Positions 36,001 through 43,722 of a stretch of DNA of 64,000 nucleotides are shown here, one piece after another. The stretch is from Acidobacteriaceae bacterium. Its GTDB lineage: Bacteria; Acidobacteriota; Terriglobia; Terriglobales; Acidobacteriaceae. The stretch is from contig DAIDKP010000023.1 in assembly GCA_027449965.1 (NCBI GenBank), positions 1 to 64,000 on the forward strand, read 5' to 3'. A program made the translations under genes and the position numbers. Under the pieces are notes generated by a model that worked only from the letters and a program-made list of their open reading frames with translations, made no database searches and was not told where the DNA came from. Positions within the stretch are counted from its first letter, which is position 1. Each line of letters begins with the position of its first letter.

Positions 36001-36537
36001 CGTGCGCGGTTGCGGTTTCATGGTTACCCACAGCAGCTGGAGGGAAGTCAGGCGGGAGACTTGAGATACAACTATGACAAAATAAGTCTGACTGGACCTT
36101 TTCAGCGACAGCGTGGAAGTTATACGCGCTATGGCGATGTCACTCCACTACTGACATCTGTGGATAACCGGTTTGTAGTGTTTGGCAGCGGCGAAGAGAT
36201 TGCAGCAGAATTCAGTGCACGCTTGCTTCCGAATTTGCCGCTACATTGGAAGCGCGACTATTTTTTCTATGCTAATGGCTATGTCAAAGATATGGATTTC
36301 TACGATGCTTTGCCGTACACCGTGGCACAACTTCCGTTTCATGGAATGAGCACTTATCCCTATCCAGAGAAAGAGTCGTTTCCTATGGATGCGCGTTCAT
36401 TGGACTATCAGTTGCAGTGGAATGATCGGTTCGAGACGGGAGCACCGAGCATGAGCTTTCGATTCGATTATCAATGGAGACCATCAACGCCAGCCGATAC
36501 TATGGTGGGTGTCGGGGGGCGGGATGGTGGGCGATGA
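33052..36537 (+). CDS. Large secreted TPR/FG-GAP/UnbV protein with novel C-terminal region
   Basis: 1161 residues. The signal peptide is MSTCRRVRFSTYRLLLLIAQ followed by LQVLWLARAARA. About five TPR units follow (for example DPSNPRPWYNLGLVDRA and DPKDADSWYFEGVCY). At least seven FG-GAP motifs (DVDGDGRYD, DFDGDGRAD, DFDHDGDLD, DINNDRAVD, DFNKDGWMD, DFDNDGWLD, DVDGDGDAD) precede a UnbV module. About 450 residues after it contain AWDGSHYGLVTDSIGAAVVG and match no domain I can name. ATG 33052 is chosen over 32803 because it follows AGGTG and starts the signal peptide. Its stop overlaps the amidase start by 4 nt. Confidence 0.88.
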   Translation: MSTCRRVRFSTYRLLLLIAQLQVLWLARAARAERPNPSLRHLEAVRLNNDGVAWMNQQMTKRAEAAFSAARQKDNHLADAALNDGIALLYLEKITEAKAALQQAAELDPSNPRPWYNLGLVDRAANELNDAIASFSRAVALDPKDADSWYFEGVCYQDEKQYAPAMDAFKRALAIDPHHASSEFALARVLQRTGKRQEAREHFQQFQHLTTHKVSSALGVAYGDQGRFSTAVPVVEQLNPHPKMAVHFVARPLMRAAGQSSDAAGAVSSGGACMLDVDGDGRYDLLLMESGKSAVGVMKNNGGGRFERKSAADLGLLVHGNAVSCAVGDFDGDGRADLAVALEDRIVLFRNEGNGRFVDVTNAAGIIPRNHPRGMTFIDFDHDGDLDLLITGSPLQVGGPSNVLWRNNGNRTFTDWTTQAGLQGSGATEEVTLSDINNDRAVDVVIAGEGSAPTIYFNPREGVFRAQSIAHSALHGNSRGMAILDFNKDGWMDIAVTGSSSPGITLWKNLDGEHFERVPLSVPGAIRAWGVTAIDFDNDGWLDLAAIVETASGPHVHIFRNLGDSRFADVSHALGLDRIALKAPRGLIAADVDGDGDADLIVTSATAPPMLLRNDGGNRNHSVRLRFKGLADNKTGIGTKVEVLSAGNWQKWEIAGGEGYLSQGAPEILVGLGSAKSIDMVRMLWPTGVPQDEIDAPNTKTILYAEADRRGSSCPVVFAWDGSHYGLVTDSIGAAVVGHWFTPQRRNIPDPDEWIKVDGSQLAPENGMLSLRFTEPMEEVNYIDQLRLIAVDHPEDTEVYPDERFLDNPPFASGKTIVTRQARVPEAAWGDHGEDVLPLLADADHRFVSDFTKLPYDGFAKLHVLTLDIGTHPRQEPLRLLLTGYVDYFSASSLYAAWQAGIAPISPYIEVEMANGSWKRIDQEMGFPAGLERTIVVDLTGKVPEGSRRIRIVTNLQVYWDQLLVDNTSIVKGELHQTEIPLARARLRFHGYPQQLEGSQAGDLRYNYDKISLTGPFQRQRGSYTRYGDVTPLLTSVDNRFVVFGSGEEIAAEFSARLLPNLPLHWKRDYFFYANGYVKDMDFYDALPYTVAQLPFHGMSTYPYPEKESFPMDARSLDYQLQWNDRFETGAPSMSFRFDYQWRPSTPADTMVGVGGRDGGR

Positions 36538-37955
36538 TCTCTGTGGTGCTTTCATCCGCATTGAAGCAATTAGCAATGCTACGATCTGGAGATCTTTCCA
36601 TTGTTGAACTTGCCGAACTTCATCTCCAGCAGATCGCTCGGCTGGATGAAAAAATCGGCGCGTTTGTCGATTTCGATCACGAGCGAGTTCGCGCGCAGGC
36701 GATCTTGCTTGAGCGTGAGTGGATCTCGAATCGCGATTCTACGGGGCCGCTGCATGGCTTGCCGGTGAGCATCAAATCTTCGATTGCTACGGCGGGTTAT
36801 CGCTGTGAGATTGGAAGTACGCTGCTTCGCGGACAGACTCCGGTTGAAGATGCAGAGGTGGTGTCACGATTGCGCAGGGCGGGCGCGTTGATTCTGGGCA
36901 CAACGAATTGTCCAGAGTTCCTGATGGCGTATGAGACGGAGAATCTGCTGCACGGACGGACGAGCAATCCATGGGATTTAGCGCGGACTCCGGGCGGTTC
37001 GAGCGGGGGTGAGTCGGCTGCGATTGCCTCGGGAATGTCGGCTGCGGGATTAGGCAGTGACAGTGGCGGATCGGTTCGGTTGCCTGCACATTTTACAGGA
37101 ATCTGCTCGCTCAAACCGACGCCGGGACGCATTCCCGGGCGTGGGCATTTACCGCCCTGCTATGGACCATTCAATGTGCTTGGCTCTATCGGCCCAATGG
37201 CGCGCACGATCGATGATGTCTGGCTGATCTTTGAAACCCTTTCGGGGCGCGATGTCAGCGATCCTGTGAGTTATCCGTCCAAGAACCAGCGACCGACAGA
37301 AAATGAATTGCGCCGACGTAAGATTGGCTATTTTGAAGACGACGGATTAGTTCCGGTGACAGAGGAGACACGAATCGCAATTCGGGACGCAGCTCATGTT
37401 CTAAAGGAGGCAGGGTTTCTTGTGGAACCATTTCGCCCGAAATCGCTGGAAGCGTTACGGCATTTGTGGTGGAAAGGTTTTGTGCAGTGTGGAGCGATGT
37501 TGTACGAGCCGATGATTCGAGGTAAACACTCGGAACTCAGTCCGATCTTTCAGGAGTTTATGGAGATTGCAGGGCAGAGCGGTGAGCTGGACGCACTAGA
37601 GATCTTGCATTTATGGACGGATATGGATGTGGAACGTGGCAGAATGTTGGAAGAGATGCAGCAGTATTCCGTGCTGCTTTGTCCTGTGGCCAGCATTCCA
37701 GCATTTCGCCATGGTGCGCGGAGTTGGGAAGTCGACGGGATAAAGCTTAGCTACCTGGACGCCGTTCGACATACCCAGTGGTGGAATGTACTTGGCGCTC
37801 CAGCGGCGGTGATTCCGATGGGACGTTCGTCCGATGGCTTGCCTATTGGCGTGCAGGTGGTTGCGCGCCCGCATGAAGATGAAATTGCACTTGGAGTTGC
37901 AGCGATACTGGATCGGGAGTGTGGCTTTGTACCACCTCCCATCGCTCTGAGTTAG
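36534..37955 (+). CDS. Amidase (amidase signature family)
   Basis: 473 residues with the complete Ser-cisSer-Lys triad: Lys81 in PVSIKSS, Ser156 in TPGGSSGGESAA and Ser180 in GSDSGGSVRLPA. The C-terminal part carries WWNVLGAPAAVIPMG and GLPIGVQVVARPHED, as in general amidases and fatty-acid-amide-hydrolase-like enzymes. The substrate is open; GatA is unlikely because gatB/gatC are absent. ATG 36534 overlaps the stop of the TPR/FG-GAP gene (ATGA), so the two are translationally coupled, an unexpected pairing of a secreted scaffold and a probably cytoplasmic hydrolase. It converges with the binding-protein gene 17 nt away. Confidence 0.92.
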   Translation: MISVVLSSALKQLAMLRSGDLSIVELAELHLQQIARLDEKIGAFVDFDHERVRAQAILLEREWISNRDSTGPLHGLPVSIKSSIATAGYRCEIGSTLLRGQTPVEDAEVVSRLRRAGALILGTTNCPEFLMAYETENLLHGRTSNPWDLARTPGGSSGGESAAIASGMSAAGLGSDSGGSVRLPAHFTGICSLKPTPGRIPGRGHLPPCYGPFNVLGSIGPMARTIDDVWLIFETLSGRDVSDPVSYPSKNQRPTENELRRRKIGYFEDDGLVPVTEETRIAIRDAAHVLKEAGFLVEPFRPKSLEALRHLWWKGFVQCGAMLYEPMIRGKHSELSPIFQEFMEIAGQSGELDALEILHLWTDMDVERGRMLEEMQQYSVLLCPVASIPAFRHGARSWEVDGIKLSYLDAVRHTQWWNVLGAPAAVIPMGRSSDGLPIGVQVVARPHEDEIALGVAAILDRECGFVPPPIALS

Positions 37956-37972
37956 AAGAAAGAACTGCCTCA

Positions 37973-39991
37973 TTACGGATGAAATGAATGAGTAAGGGGA
38001 ATGAACGTACCAGGTTCTCCGTTGCTTGCAAAAAAATGATCTTCGAAGTGCTGCCCAGAAGCGAACACAGCGCGAAGCCTTATGGGATTCATCCCACTTT
38101 GTTGCTCCGCAAGCTTAAGTATCTTCAAAGCTGCCACTGGCGAGGTGCCTGCCGACAATCGAAAGACCCACGGCACATTGGTCGAGGTCAACGTTTGATC
38201 GTCGGTGAGGGCAATCACGGGCACAAAACTTTTCAGTGCCAGTTGCGTGGACAGGTGGGCTGCGTCGCGGTTCAGGGCGATTACGGCCAATGCATGTCGA
38301 TCCATCAGCGCCCGCACTAGTTCTGCCGCAGCAATGCCCCAACTCTGGCCACTGTCAATGGGGATAAGTTCCCAGCCAGAAGGAGTTGTGTTTATAAGGG
38401 GCACGCTGCGAACTGTCGCTGTGGCATGTGGACCAAAGACCACGATGCGAATCGGCCCTGAGGACATATCCGGGCTTTGAGGTCCGGCAAAGCTTACGGG
38501 CACCTCCGGTAAATGAGCATAAGGTTTCACGGATGATCCTGGTTGCGGAGATGGAATCACGGTGGACATAGGCGAGGTTTTCGTCTGATTATCAAATCTC
38601 TCCAGGCGATACGTGATCACTCCATTGTCCACATGACCCAGATACATAGGACTTATATTCTTCAAGTTCGGATCATAGACCATGTGTCCAGTGACACCGT
38701 CGTATCTACCAATCTGCGCAAGCGCGTCGTGAATCCTTGCCCGATTCAATCCGGCTTGACAGATAGCGTCGAGGAGTTGATTCATGGCATCGTAGGCGAG
38801 AGCAGCAAACTGCTCTGGTGGCTCGCCAAACCGTTTTGCAAACCGACTTTGGAATTCTGTCCAGCGCGAATCCGTGCGCGTAGGATCATAGGGAAAGACG
38901 GCTTCGAAGCCATTGGCAGCCTGGCCAGCCTCAGCCAGCAAAGCAGGACCGAGCGTGCGATAGCTTCCAAAGACGCGCTGTGTCATTCCCATCTTGCGCA
39001 TCTGCTTCAGGATCATCGCTGCGGGCACCTCATCGGTCCACAGCACAATCGCATCGGCACGTGAGGACTGAATTACGCGCAGATATCGAGAGAAATCTGT
39101 TACTCCCGGCAAGAATTTCTGCTCGATCACGACCGGATGCCCGAGCCGCCTGGAGGCATCCCGAAACTTCGCAACGCCAAAGCGTCCATAGCGATTATTG
39201 ACTCGTAGTATGGCCACCCGCTTCATCCCCAATTCCGTGAAGATTCGTCGAGCCAGCGTATAGGATTGCACTCGATCATCCTGCAGATCGGTAAAGTACC
39301 AGGGGATGTAGGTCTCTGGAATGGTGGGATCGGTAGAGGCTGAGTTTACAATTGGAATTTCGGCTCGTAGGGCGACTCGCAAAGCGATGTGCGTAGACTC
39401 GGAACTGATCGAGCCAAAGACCGCCCAATCCTTGTCATCGTAGACCATTTTGACTATTTCATCGGCTGCTGAACCCCAGATCCCTGGATCAGTCGGCCTG
39501 AATTCTCCGTAGACGGCATTCGCCTGCCAGTTGTTGTAGTCATTGTGCAGCATGAGCTTGAAGGGTATGCCGCCATATCCACCACTTGCGTTACGCTCTT
39601 CAATTGCTAACTGCGCTCCGTGTAACATGCGCAACCCGAAGAGTTGTTCGGGATTGTTTTCGATAGGTCCTAGAAAACCAATTCTGATCTCGGTCAGGCC
39701 AGTCGGTTCCGGCAGATCGCGACCCGCGCCGGAATATACATTGGGATGAACATAGTTCAATTCATAGGGAGAGGCATATTTTGAAAACGGGCGCAAATCA
39801 ACCGGCTCTCCCGCGTATGGAACGACCACCCGATCCGGCGGTGGCCCTGGCGGATGTGCGCCACAGGCACAGACCTTTCGGGAAGGAGTGCCAGTGCTTT
39901 CCTGAGCTATGGTGGCTGCACCACTGCAAGCCACAAGCAATGGACCAATAAGCAAAGCATGTATAACTAGTAACGGCCATTTCTGACGCAT
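37973..39991 (-). CDS. Periplasmic substrate-binding lipoprotein, branched-chain amino acid type
   Basis: 672 residues. The lipobox LLVAC gives a lipid-anchored Cys near residue 22. Residues about 90-440 form a type I periplasmic binding fold (IRIGFLGPIENNPEQLFGLRMLHGAQLAIEERNASGGYGG, then VFGSISSESTHIALRVA). A further C-terminal segment of about 200 residues looks like part of a second binding domain (IRIVVFGPHATATVRSVP onward). No permease or ATPase genes are nearby, so it may be a sensor or orphan receptor rather than a transporter part. ATG 39991 has GGAGG 5 nt upstream; ATG 40003 is weaker. It is last in the DAHP-synthase-led run. Confidence 0.85.
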   Translation of the reverse strand: MRQKWPLLVIHALLIGPLLVACSGAATIAQESTGTPSRKVCACGAHPPGPPPDRVVVPYAGEPVDLRPFSKYASPYELNYVHPNVYSGAGRDLPEPTGLTEIRIGFLGPIENNPEQLFGLRMLHGAQLAIEERNASGGYGGIPFKLMLHNDYNNWQANAVYGEFRPTDPGIWGSAADEIVKMVYDDKDWAVFGSISSESTHIALRVALRAEIPIVNSASTDPTIPETYIPWYFTDLQDDRVQSYTLARRIFTELGMKRVAILRVNNRYGRFGVAKFRDASRRLGHPVVIEQKFLPGVTDFSRYLRVIQSSRADAIVLWTDEVPAAMILKQMRKMGMTQRVFGSYRTLGPALLAEAGQAANGFEAVFPYDPTRTDSRWTEFQSRFAKRFGEPPEQFAALAYDAMNQLLDAICQAGLNRARIHDALAQIGRYDGVTGHMVYDPNLKNISPMYLGHVDNGVITYRLERFDNQTKTSPMSTVIPSPQPGSSVKPYAHLPEVPVSFAGPQSPDMSSGPIRIVVFGPHATATVRSVPLINTTPSGWELIPIDSGQSWGIAAAELVRALMDRHALAVIALNRDAAHLSTQLALKSFVPVIALTDDQTLTSTNVPWVFRLSAGTSPVAALKILKLAEQQSGMNPIRLRAVFASGQHFEDHFFASNGEPGTFIPLTHSFHP

Positions 39992-40077
39992 TGGGACCTC
40001 CATCCTGAAAGCAAATGCCCGGTTGCATGCTGAAAAGGTTCTTTTCTATCATGCAACTGCTGCAACCGGGTCGTTAA

Positions 40078-40566
40078 TCATACAGCTGGTTTCGTTCGGA
40101 ACATCGCAATTGCTTCAATCTCGATAAGCAGTTCTGGTCGGCACAGTCCGGCTTGAATGCCGGTGGAAGCAGGCAAAGGGTCTAGGCCTTGCTCTTTGAA
40201 GAACTCCGTCCGGATGCGGTTGAACTCGTCATAATCGCGATCGATGTTTGGTAAATAACAACTGGTACGCACGATGTCATGCCAGGTTGCTCCTTCTGCT
40301 TCCAGCAGTGCTGTGATGTTTTTGAAGGTCCTTCTCAGTTGAGCAGCAAAATCGCCGATATGTACGCTGACACCTTGCTCATCGATGCTTGCTGTTCCGG
40401 AAATCAGCAGAATGACCAAACCATTCAGATCAATGCGCATGCCCCGCGAAAACGAACTTGGCTTGGCATAGTGATAGGCCTCGTTCAGTACGCTGTGGTT
40501 GGTGATGGCACGCTTCTGAATCGGTGCATGAGCAAAGTTTTCGATCAGTTCCGTCATGATATTCAT
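40078..40566 (-). CDS. RidA/YjgF/YER057c/UK114 family protein
   Basis: 162 residues of the RidA superfamily, which hydrolyses reactive enamines/imines or serves in degradation pathways. Visible are VILLISGTASIDEQG, a middle region LEAEGATWHDIVRTSCYLPNI, and the C-terminal LPASTGIQAGLCRPELLIEIEAIAMF, where the conserved Arg follows Cys. The N-terminal extension of about 30 residues is longer than in RidA itself, so it belongs to another subgroup. ATG 40566 has AAGGAG 7 nt upstream. It lies between the propeller gene and the binding-lipoprotein gene. Confidence 0.9.
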   Translation of the reverse strand: MNIMTELIENFAHAPIQKRAITNHSVLNEAYHYAKPSSFSRGMRIDLNGLVILLISGTASIDEQGVSVHIGDFAAQLRRTFKNITALLEAEGATWHDIVRTSCYLPNIDRDYDEFNRIRTEFFKEQGLDPLPASTGIQAGLCRPELLIEIEAIAMFRTKPAV

Positions 40567-40676
40567 CCTTGTTCTCCTTGTGTGCGTCCTGGTTGTAATC
40601 AATGGATATGTGATCGAGCGCTCTTTTGTGCTCGTTTCCGTCAGCACAAAAGTGTGTCGAGCCTGGCAGTTGAAAT

Positions 40677-41744
40677 TTACTTTGCGTTCAAACGAACTCC
40701 GTGGCTAAGTCCTTTGGCGGTAGCTACCCAGATATCTTTTCCCTGAAAGTCGATACCAAGCACGTAGTTATGCGCAGGTGCTGTGGTTACAGCAATTCGT
40801 GTAACCTTTCCTGCGGCATCTCTTACGGTCATCTCGGGTCTTCCATCTTTGAGCGAAGGGCGGTAAACGGCCCAGTTCACACCGTCATAGTAAGCTAGTC
40901 CTTTATCTGTACAAAACCAGGCGTGTGTAGCATCCACGCCCTTCACCAGGTTGGTGAAGTTAGAGGGAAGACCACTGTCCTTCATTAGAAAGTTATGCCA
41001 GTAGCGCCCGTCGTAGCGGCTATCGCCCATATATGTGCCAATCCACAGAATGTTGTCGACATAGCTGACGGAAGTTACAATCTCATGGACAAGTCCCTGG
41101 TCCTTGAAAAGAACAAGTTCATTTTCCCCGTCCGGATCGTCGTACTTGTCCCATCTGCCTGTTTTCTGATTCAGTTCAAGCACGCCGCTGCCCCACACTG
41201 CGTAATAAACCTTTTCCGGAGTGGCCGTCACGTTGTAAGTCCAAATCTCACTCATGGGTGTGTTGTGGTCGTTATAGAGTGTCCACTCGCCCGTTCGAGT
41301 GTTCAAACGGCATCCGCCCGCTGCGGTTGCAACCCAGACGTTGTCACCCTCGACTGCAACACCGTAAACGACGTTGTTGCTCAGGCCGGAATTCAACTGG
41401 GTGTAGCTGTCAATTCTCCCGGCTGAAATGCGACTTAATCCGCCCATGGTTCCTGCCCACAGATCGCCGGTGCGTTGATCGAGCGCAAGGGAAAGCACTG
41501 CTCGATGCGCCAGTCCATCAGCGGTACCGTAAACCTTCCAGTGCTTGTTTTCATAAAGGCCAAGGCCGTTTTCTGTTCCAGCCCATACACGATCTCTGTC
41601 TACCAGGACGGCATACACATGGTTGTCAGGCAGGCCGTTGGCAACAGTAAAGTTTTCAAAACGAAAAAGTGGCATCTTCGGTATCTGGGCGATAGCCGCT
41701 GTTGCAGTCAGGCTCAACAACCAGCACAACAATCTCTTTTTCAT
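40677..41744 (-). CDS. Secreted beta-propeller protein (two-component-regulator propeller repeats)
   Basis: 355 residues with a clean signal peptide (MKKRLLCWLLSLTATAAIAQ). Repeats follow of the type seen in sensor-kinase propellers: VYAVLVDRDRVWAGTENGLGLY, VLSLALDQRTGDLWAGTMGGL, VYGVAVEGDNVWVATAAGG and so on, about six blades. There is no kinase or membrane domain, so it is a free periplasmic or secreted propeller, likely ligand binding. The start lies 10 nt after the upstream cytochrome gene's stop, making co-transcription very likely. Confidence 0.87.
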   Translation of the reverse strand: MKKRLLCWLLSLTATAAIAQIPKMPLFRFENFTVANGLPDNHVYAVLVDRDRVWAGTENGLGLYENKHWKVYGTADGLAHRAVLSLALDQRTGDLWAGTMGGLSRISAGRIDSYTQLNSGLSNNVVYGVAVEGDNVWVATAAGGCRLNTRTGEWTLYNDHNTPMSEIWTYNVTATPEKVYYAVWGSGVLELNQKTGRWDKYDDPDGENELVLFKDQGLVHEIVTSVSYVDNILWIGTYMGDSRYDGRYWHNFLMKDSGLPSNFTNLVKGVDATHAWFCTDKGLAYYDGVNWAVYRPSLKDGRPEMTVRDAAGKVTRIAVTTAPAHNYVLGIDFQGKDIWVATAKGLSHGVRLNAK

Positions 41745-41754
41745 GGTGTCCTTC

Positions 41755-43722
41755 TTATCGCGTTTTCAAATACTCAATCAGGTCGTTCAACTGGTCTTTG
41801 GTCAGATCATTTGTGCGCCCATGACGATCAGCCGGGTTGTACAGGGTCCAGATTTCTTCAAGCGAACGTGCCGATCCATCATGGAGATAGGGTGCGGTGA
41901 GAGCGATGTTAGTCAACTGTGGCGTATCGAATACTCCACTGAGATCAGTCCTCTTCCCAGTTCCGACATCGAAAGAGGTCTGATTGGTTCCCATGGGTCC
42001 GCTGTGGCAATACACGCATCGATTCTTCTCTGCGATGGGATTGCCAAAGTTATCTTTCGAGCGAACAAACAGCGCTCGTCCACGCTCCTGCGCTGATGTC
42101 ATTTGTCCGTGGGGCAATCGCCATCGATTGGGCCTAGCTGGAATACTCCGGATATACAGAGTGAGGTCAGCCAGTTGGCGGTCGTTGTAGTTTTGTGAAC
42201 GCCAAAAATACTTTTCTGTGCGGATGCCACATTCGGTGGGAATATTCGGATTGCTGCCGTTCCATTTGTAGGGTGCTGTGTTGCGAATATCCTCCAGCAT
42301 GCGATTGTCGACAATACCGATGCCGAAACCATCCGGCTCCAAATCCCAGGTAAGGCCATCGAATGTCGAGTCGATGTGGCAGTTGGTGCAGGCGATCTGA
42401 CCCTGAAAGCTGTATCGTGCGGAATAGAAGATGCGCTCTCCTTTGCGCAGTGCAGAGATTGTCTTCGGTCCGTCTAGCGGAAATGTCTTTTCCACTCGCT
42501 CGGTGGAGGTATTCACAACGCTGACGGTATCGTCGAGGCGATTGGCGACATAAAGATGGCGGCCATCGCGACTGAGTAATACGCCTCGCGGATTCGCGCC
42601 TACCGCAATTCTTGCCGTAACGTAGTGCGCGCTTGCACCCAGGTTCTGGGCAAATCCACCGGGATGCGCGTGGATGTAAGCCAACAGTTTGCTTACATCC
42701 ACCACTGTGACTACATCCGCCCCTGCGTTCGTCACATAAATGTGGCGTTTGTCGGGCGCAATGGCGACGCCGAATGGATAGGAAAAATAGCGATCCAGTT
42801 CATCAAGCGGCACCTCGACCGAGCCGTGGATGCCTTTGCCGATATCCGTGCCAAATACTGTGATGCTGTCGCCGAATATCCACCCATGTTCCACGTGTGC
42901 CAGGGGAACGAGATTCTTCGGGTGCAGGTGCGCCACCACTCCCAGATGTCCGTCGTTAGAAAGCGCTACATGAAAGGCGCCCGCAATCGAGTGCAGCGGC
43001 ATTCGTTCAACCACATGCGCGTTGTGCGGATCAATGACGGTGATCTCTGACTCAGGCACGGTTCTGTATTCGCCGAGATTGGGATAGACATGAGTGACCA
43101 GGAGTCGGCTACCATCCGTAGCCATCGTCAGGTAGCTGGCTCCGCGCCCGGCTTCCAATCGTCGCTGCTCGCTTCCAGTCTTTGCATTCAACACGGCTAC
43201 ATCATTGCTGATGCGATTGGCAACGAAGAGCTGCGTGCCGCTGTGATCGACTGCGATGCTGGTTGGTTCAGCGCCTACCTTCCAGGTAGCAATCACCTGC
43301 AAACGCTGTGTATCGATGACAGCAACATGGTCATCCCAACTGCTAGCTACATACAATTTGTCCGCATTGGGGGATAACGTAAATCCGCGTGGCACACGAC
43401 CAACCCCAATCCGTTTGAGCACACGTCCGCTGAACGCATCCAGAACCTGTATCTCGCCAGATTCCTGGCAGAGTACATAGAGCCGCGCACCGTTCGGCGA
43501 CATCAACATCTCCACAGGAGATGCGTACTGTTCAACAGGGATCGCGCGCGCTTCATTCGGATACTCCTGGCTTGCTTCTGACCGTTCATTCCTGTTGATC
43601 GTGCCACTGCTCACGGCCACAATTGGCCTGGCCACCGCATGGACAGGCGACACACTCCTTACTGCATATACCGCGACAAGCAGCGCGAGGATGCGTGCAG
43701 AAATCCAGAGATGCCGGCTCAT
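41755..43722 (-). CDS. YVTN-propeller / di-haem cytochrome c peroxidase-like protein
   Basis: 655 residues. An N-terminal signal segment (ILALLVAVYAVRSVSPVHA) precedes a YVTN-type seven-bladed propeller (repeats such as PNADKLYVASSWDDHVAVID and DGRHLYVANRLDDTVSVVNTST). A MauG/cytochrome-c-peroxidase-like part follows with haem sites CTNCH at about 445 and CVYCH at about 569. It is likely a periplasmic redox enzyme or sensor; peroxidase activity is not proven by these motifs. ATG 43722 follows GAGGAG and overlaps the preceding CRTAC1 stop (ATGA). It is part of the DAHP-synthase-led run. Confidence 0.9.
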   Translation of the reverse strand: MSRHLWISARILALLVAVYAVRSVSPVHAVARPIVAVSSGTINRNERSEASQEYPNEARAIPVEQYASPVEMLMSPNGARLYVLCQESGEIQVLDAFSGRVLKRIGVGRVPRGFTLSPNADKLYVASSWDDHVAVIDTQRLQVIATWKVGAEPTSIAVDHSGTQLFVANRISNDVAVLNAKTGSEQRRLEAGRGASYLTMATDGSRLLVTHVYPNLGEYRTVPESEITVIDPHNAHVVERMPLHSIAGAFHVALSNDGHLGVVAHLHPKNLVPLAHVEHGWIFGDSITVFGTDIGKGIHGSVEVPLDELDRYFSYPFGVAIAPDKRHIYVTNAGADVVTVVDVSKLLAYIHAHPGGFAQNLGASAHYVTARIAVGANPRGVLLSRDGRHLYVANRLDDTVSVVNTSTERVEKTFPLDGPKTISALRKGERIFYSARYSFQGQIACTNCHIDSTFDGLTWDLEPDGFGIGIVDNRMLEDIRNTAPYKWNGSNPNIPTECGIRTEKYFWRSQNYNDRQLADLTLYIRSIPARPNRWRLPHGQMTSAQERGRALFVRSKDNFGNPIAEKNRCVYCHSGPMGTNQTSFDVGTGKRTDLSGVFDTPQLTNIALTAPYLHDGSARSLEEIWTLYNPADRHGRTNDLTKDQLNDLIEYLKTR

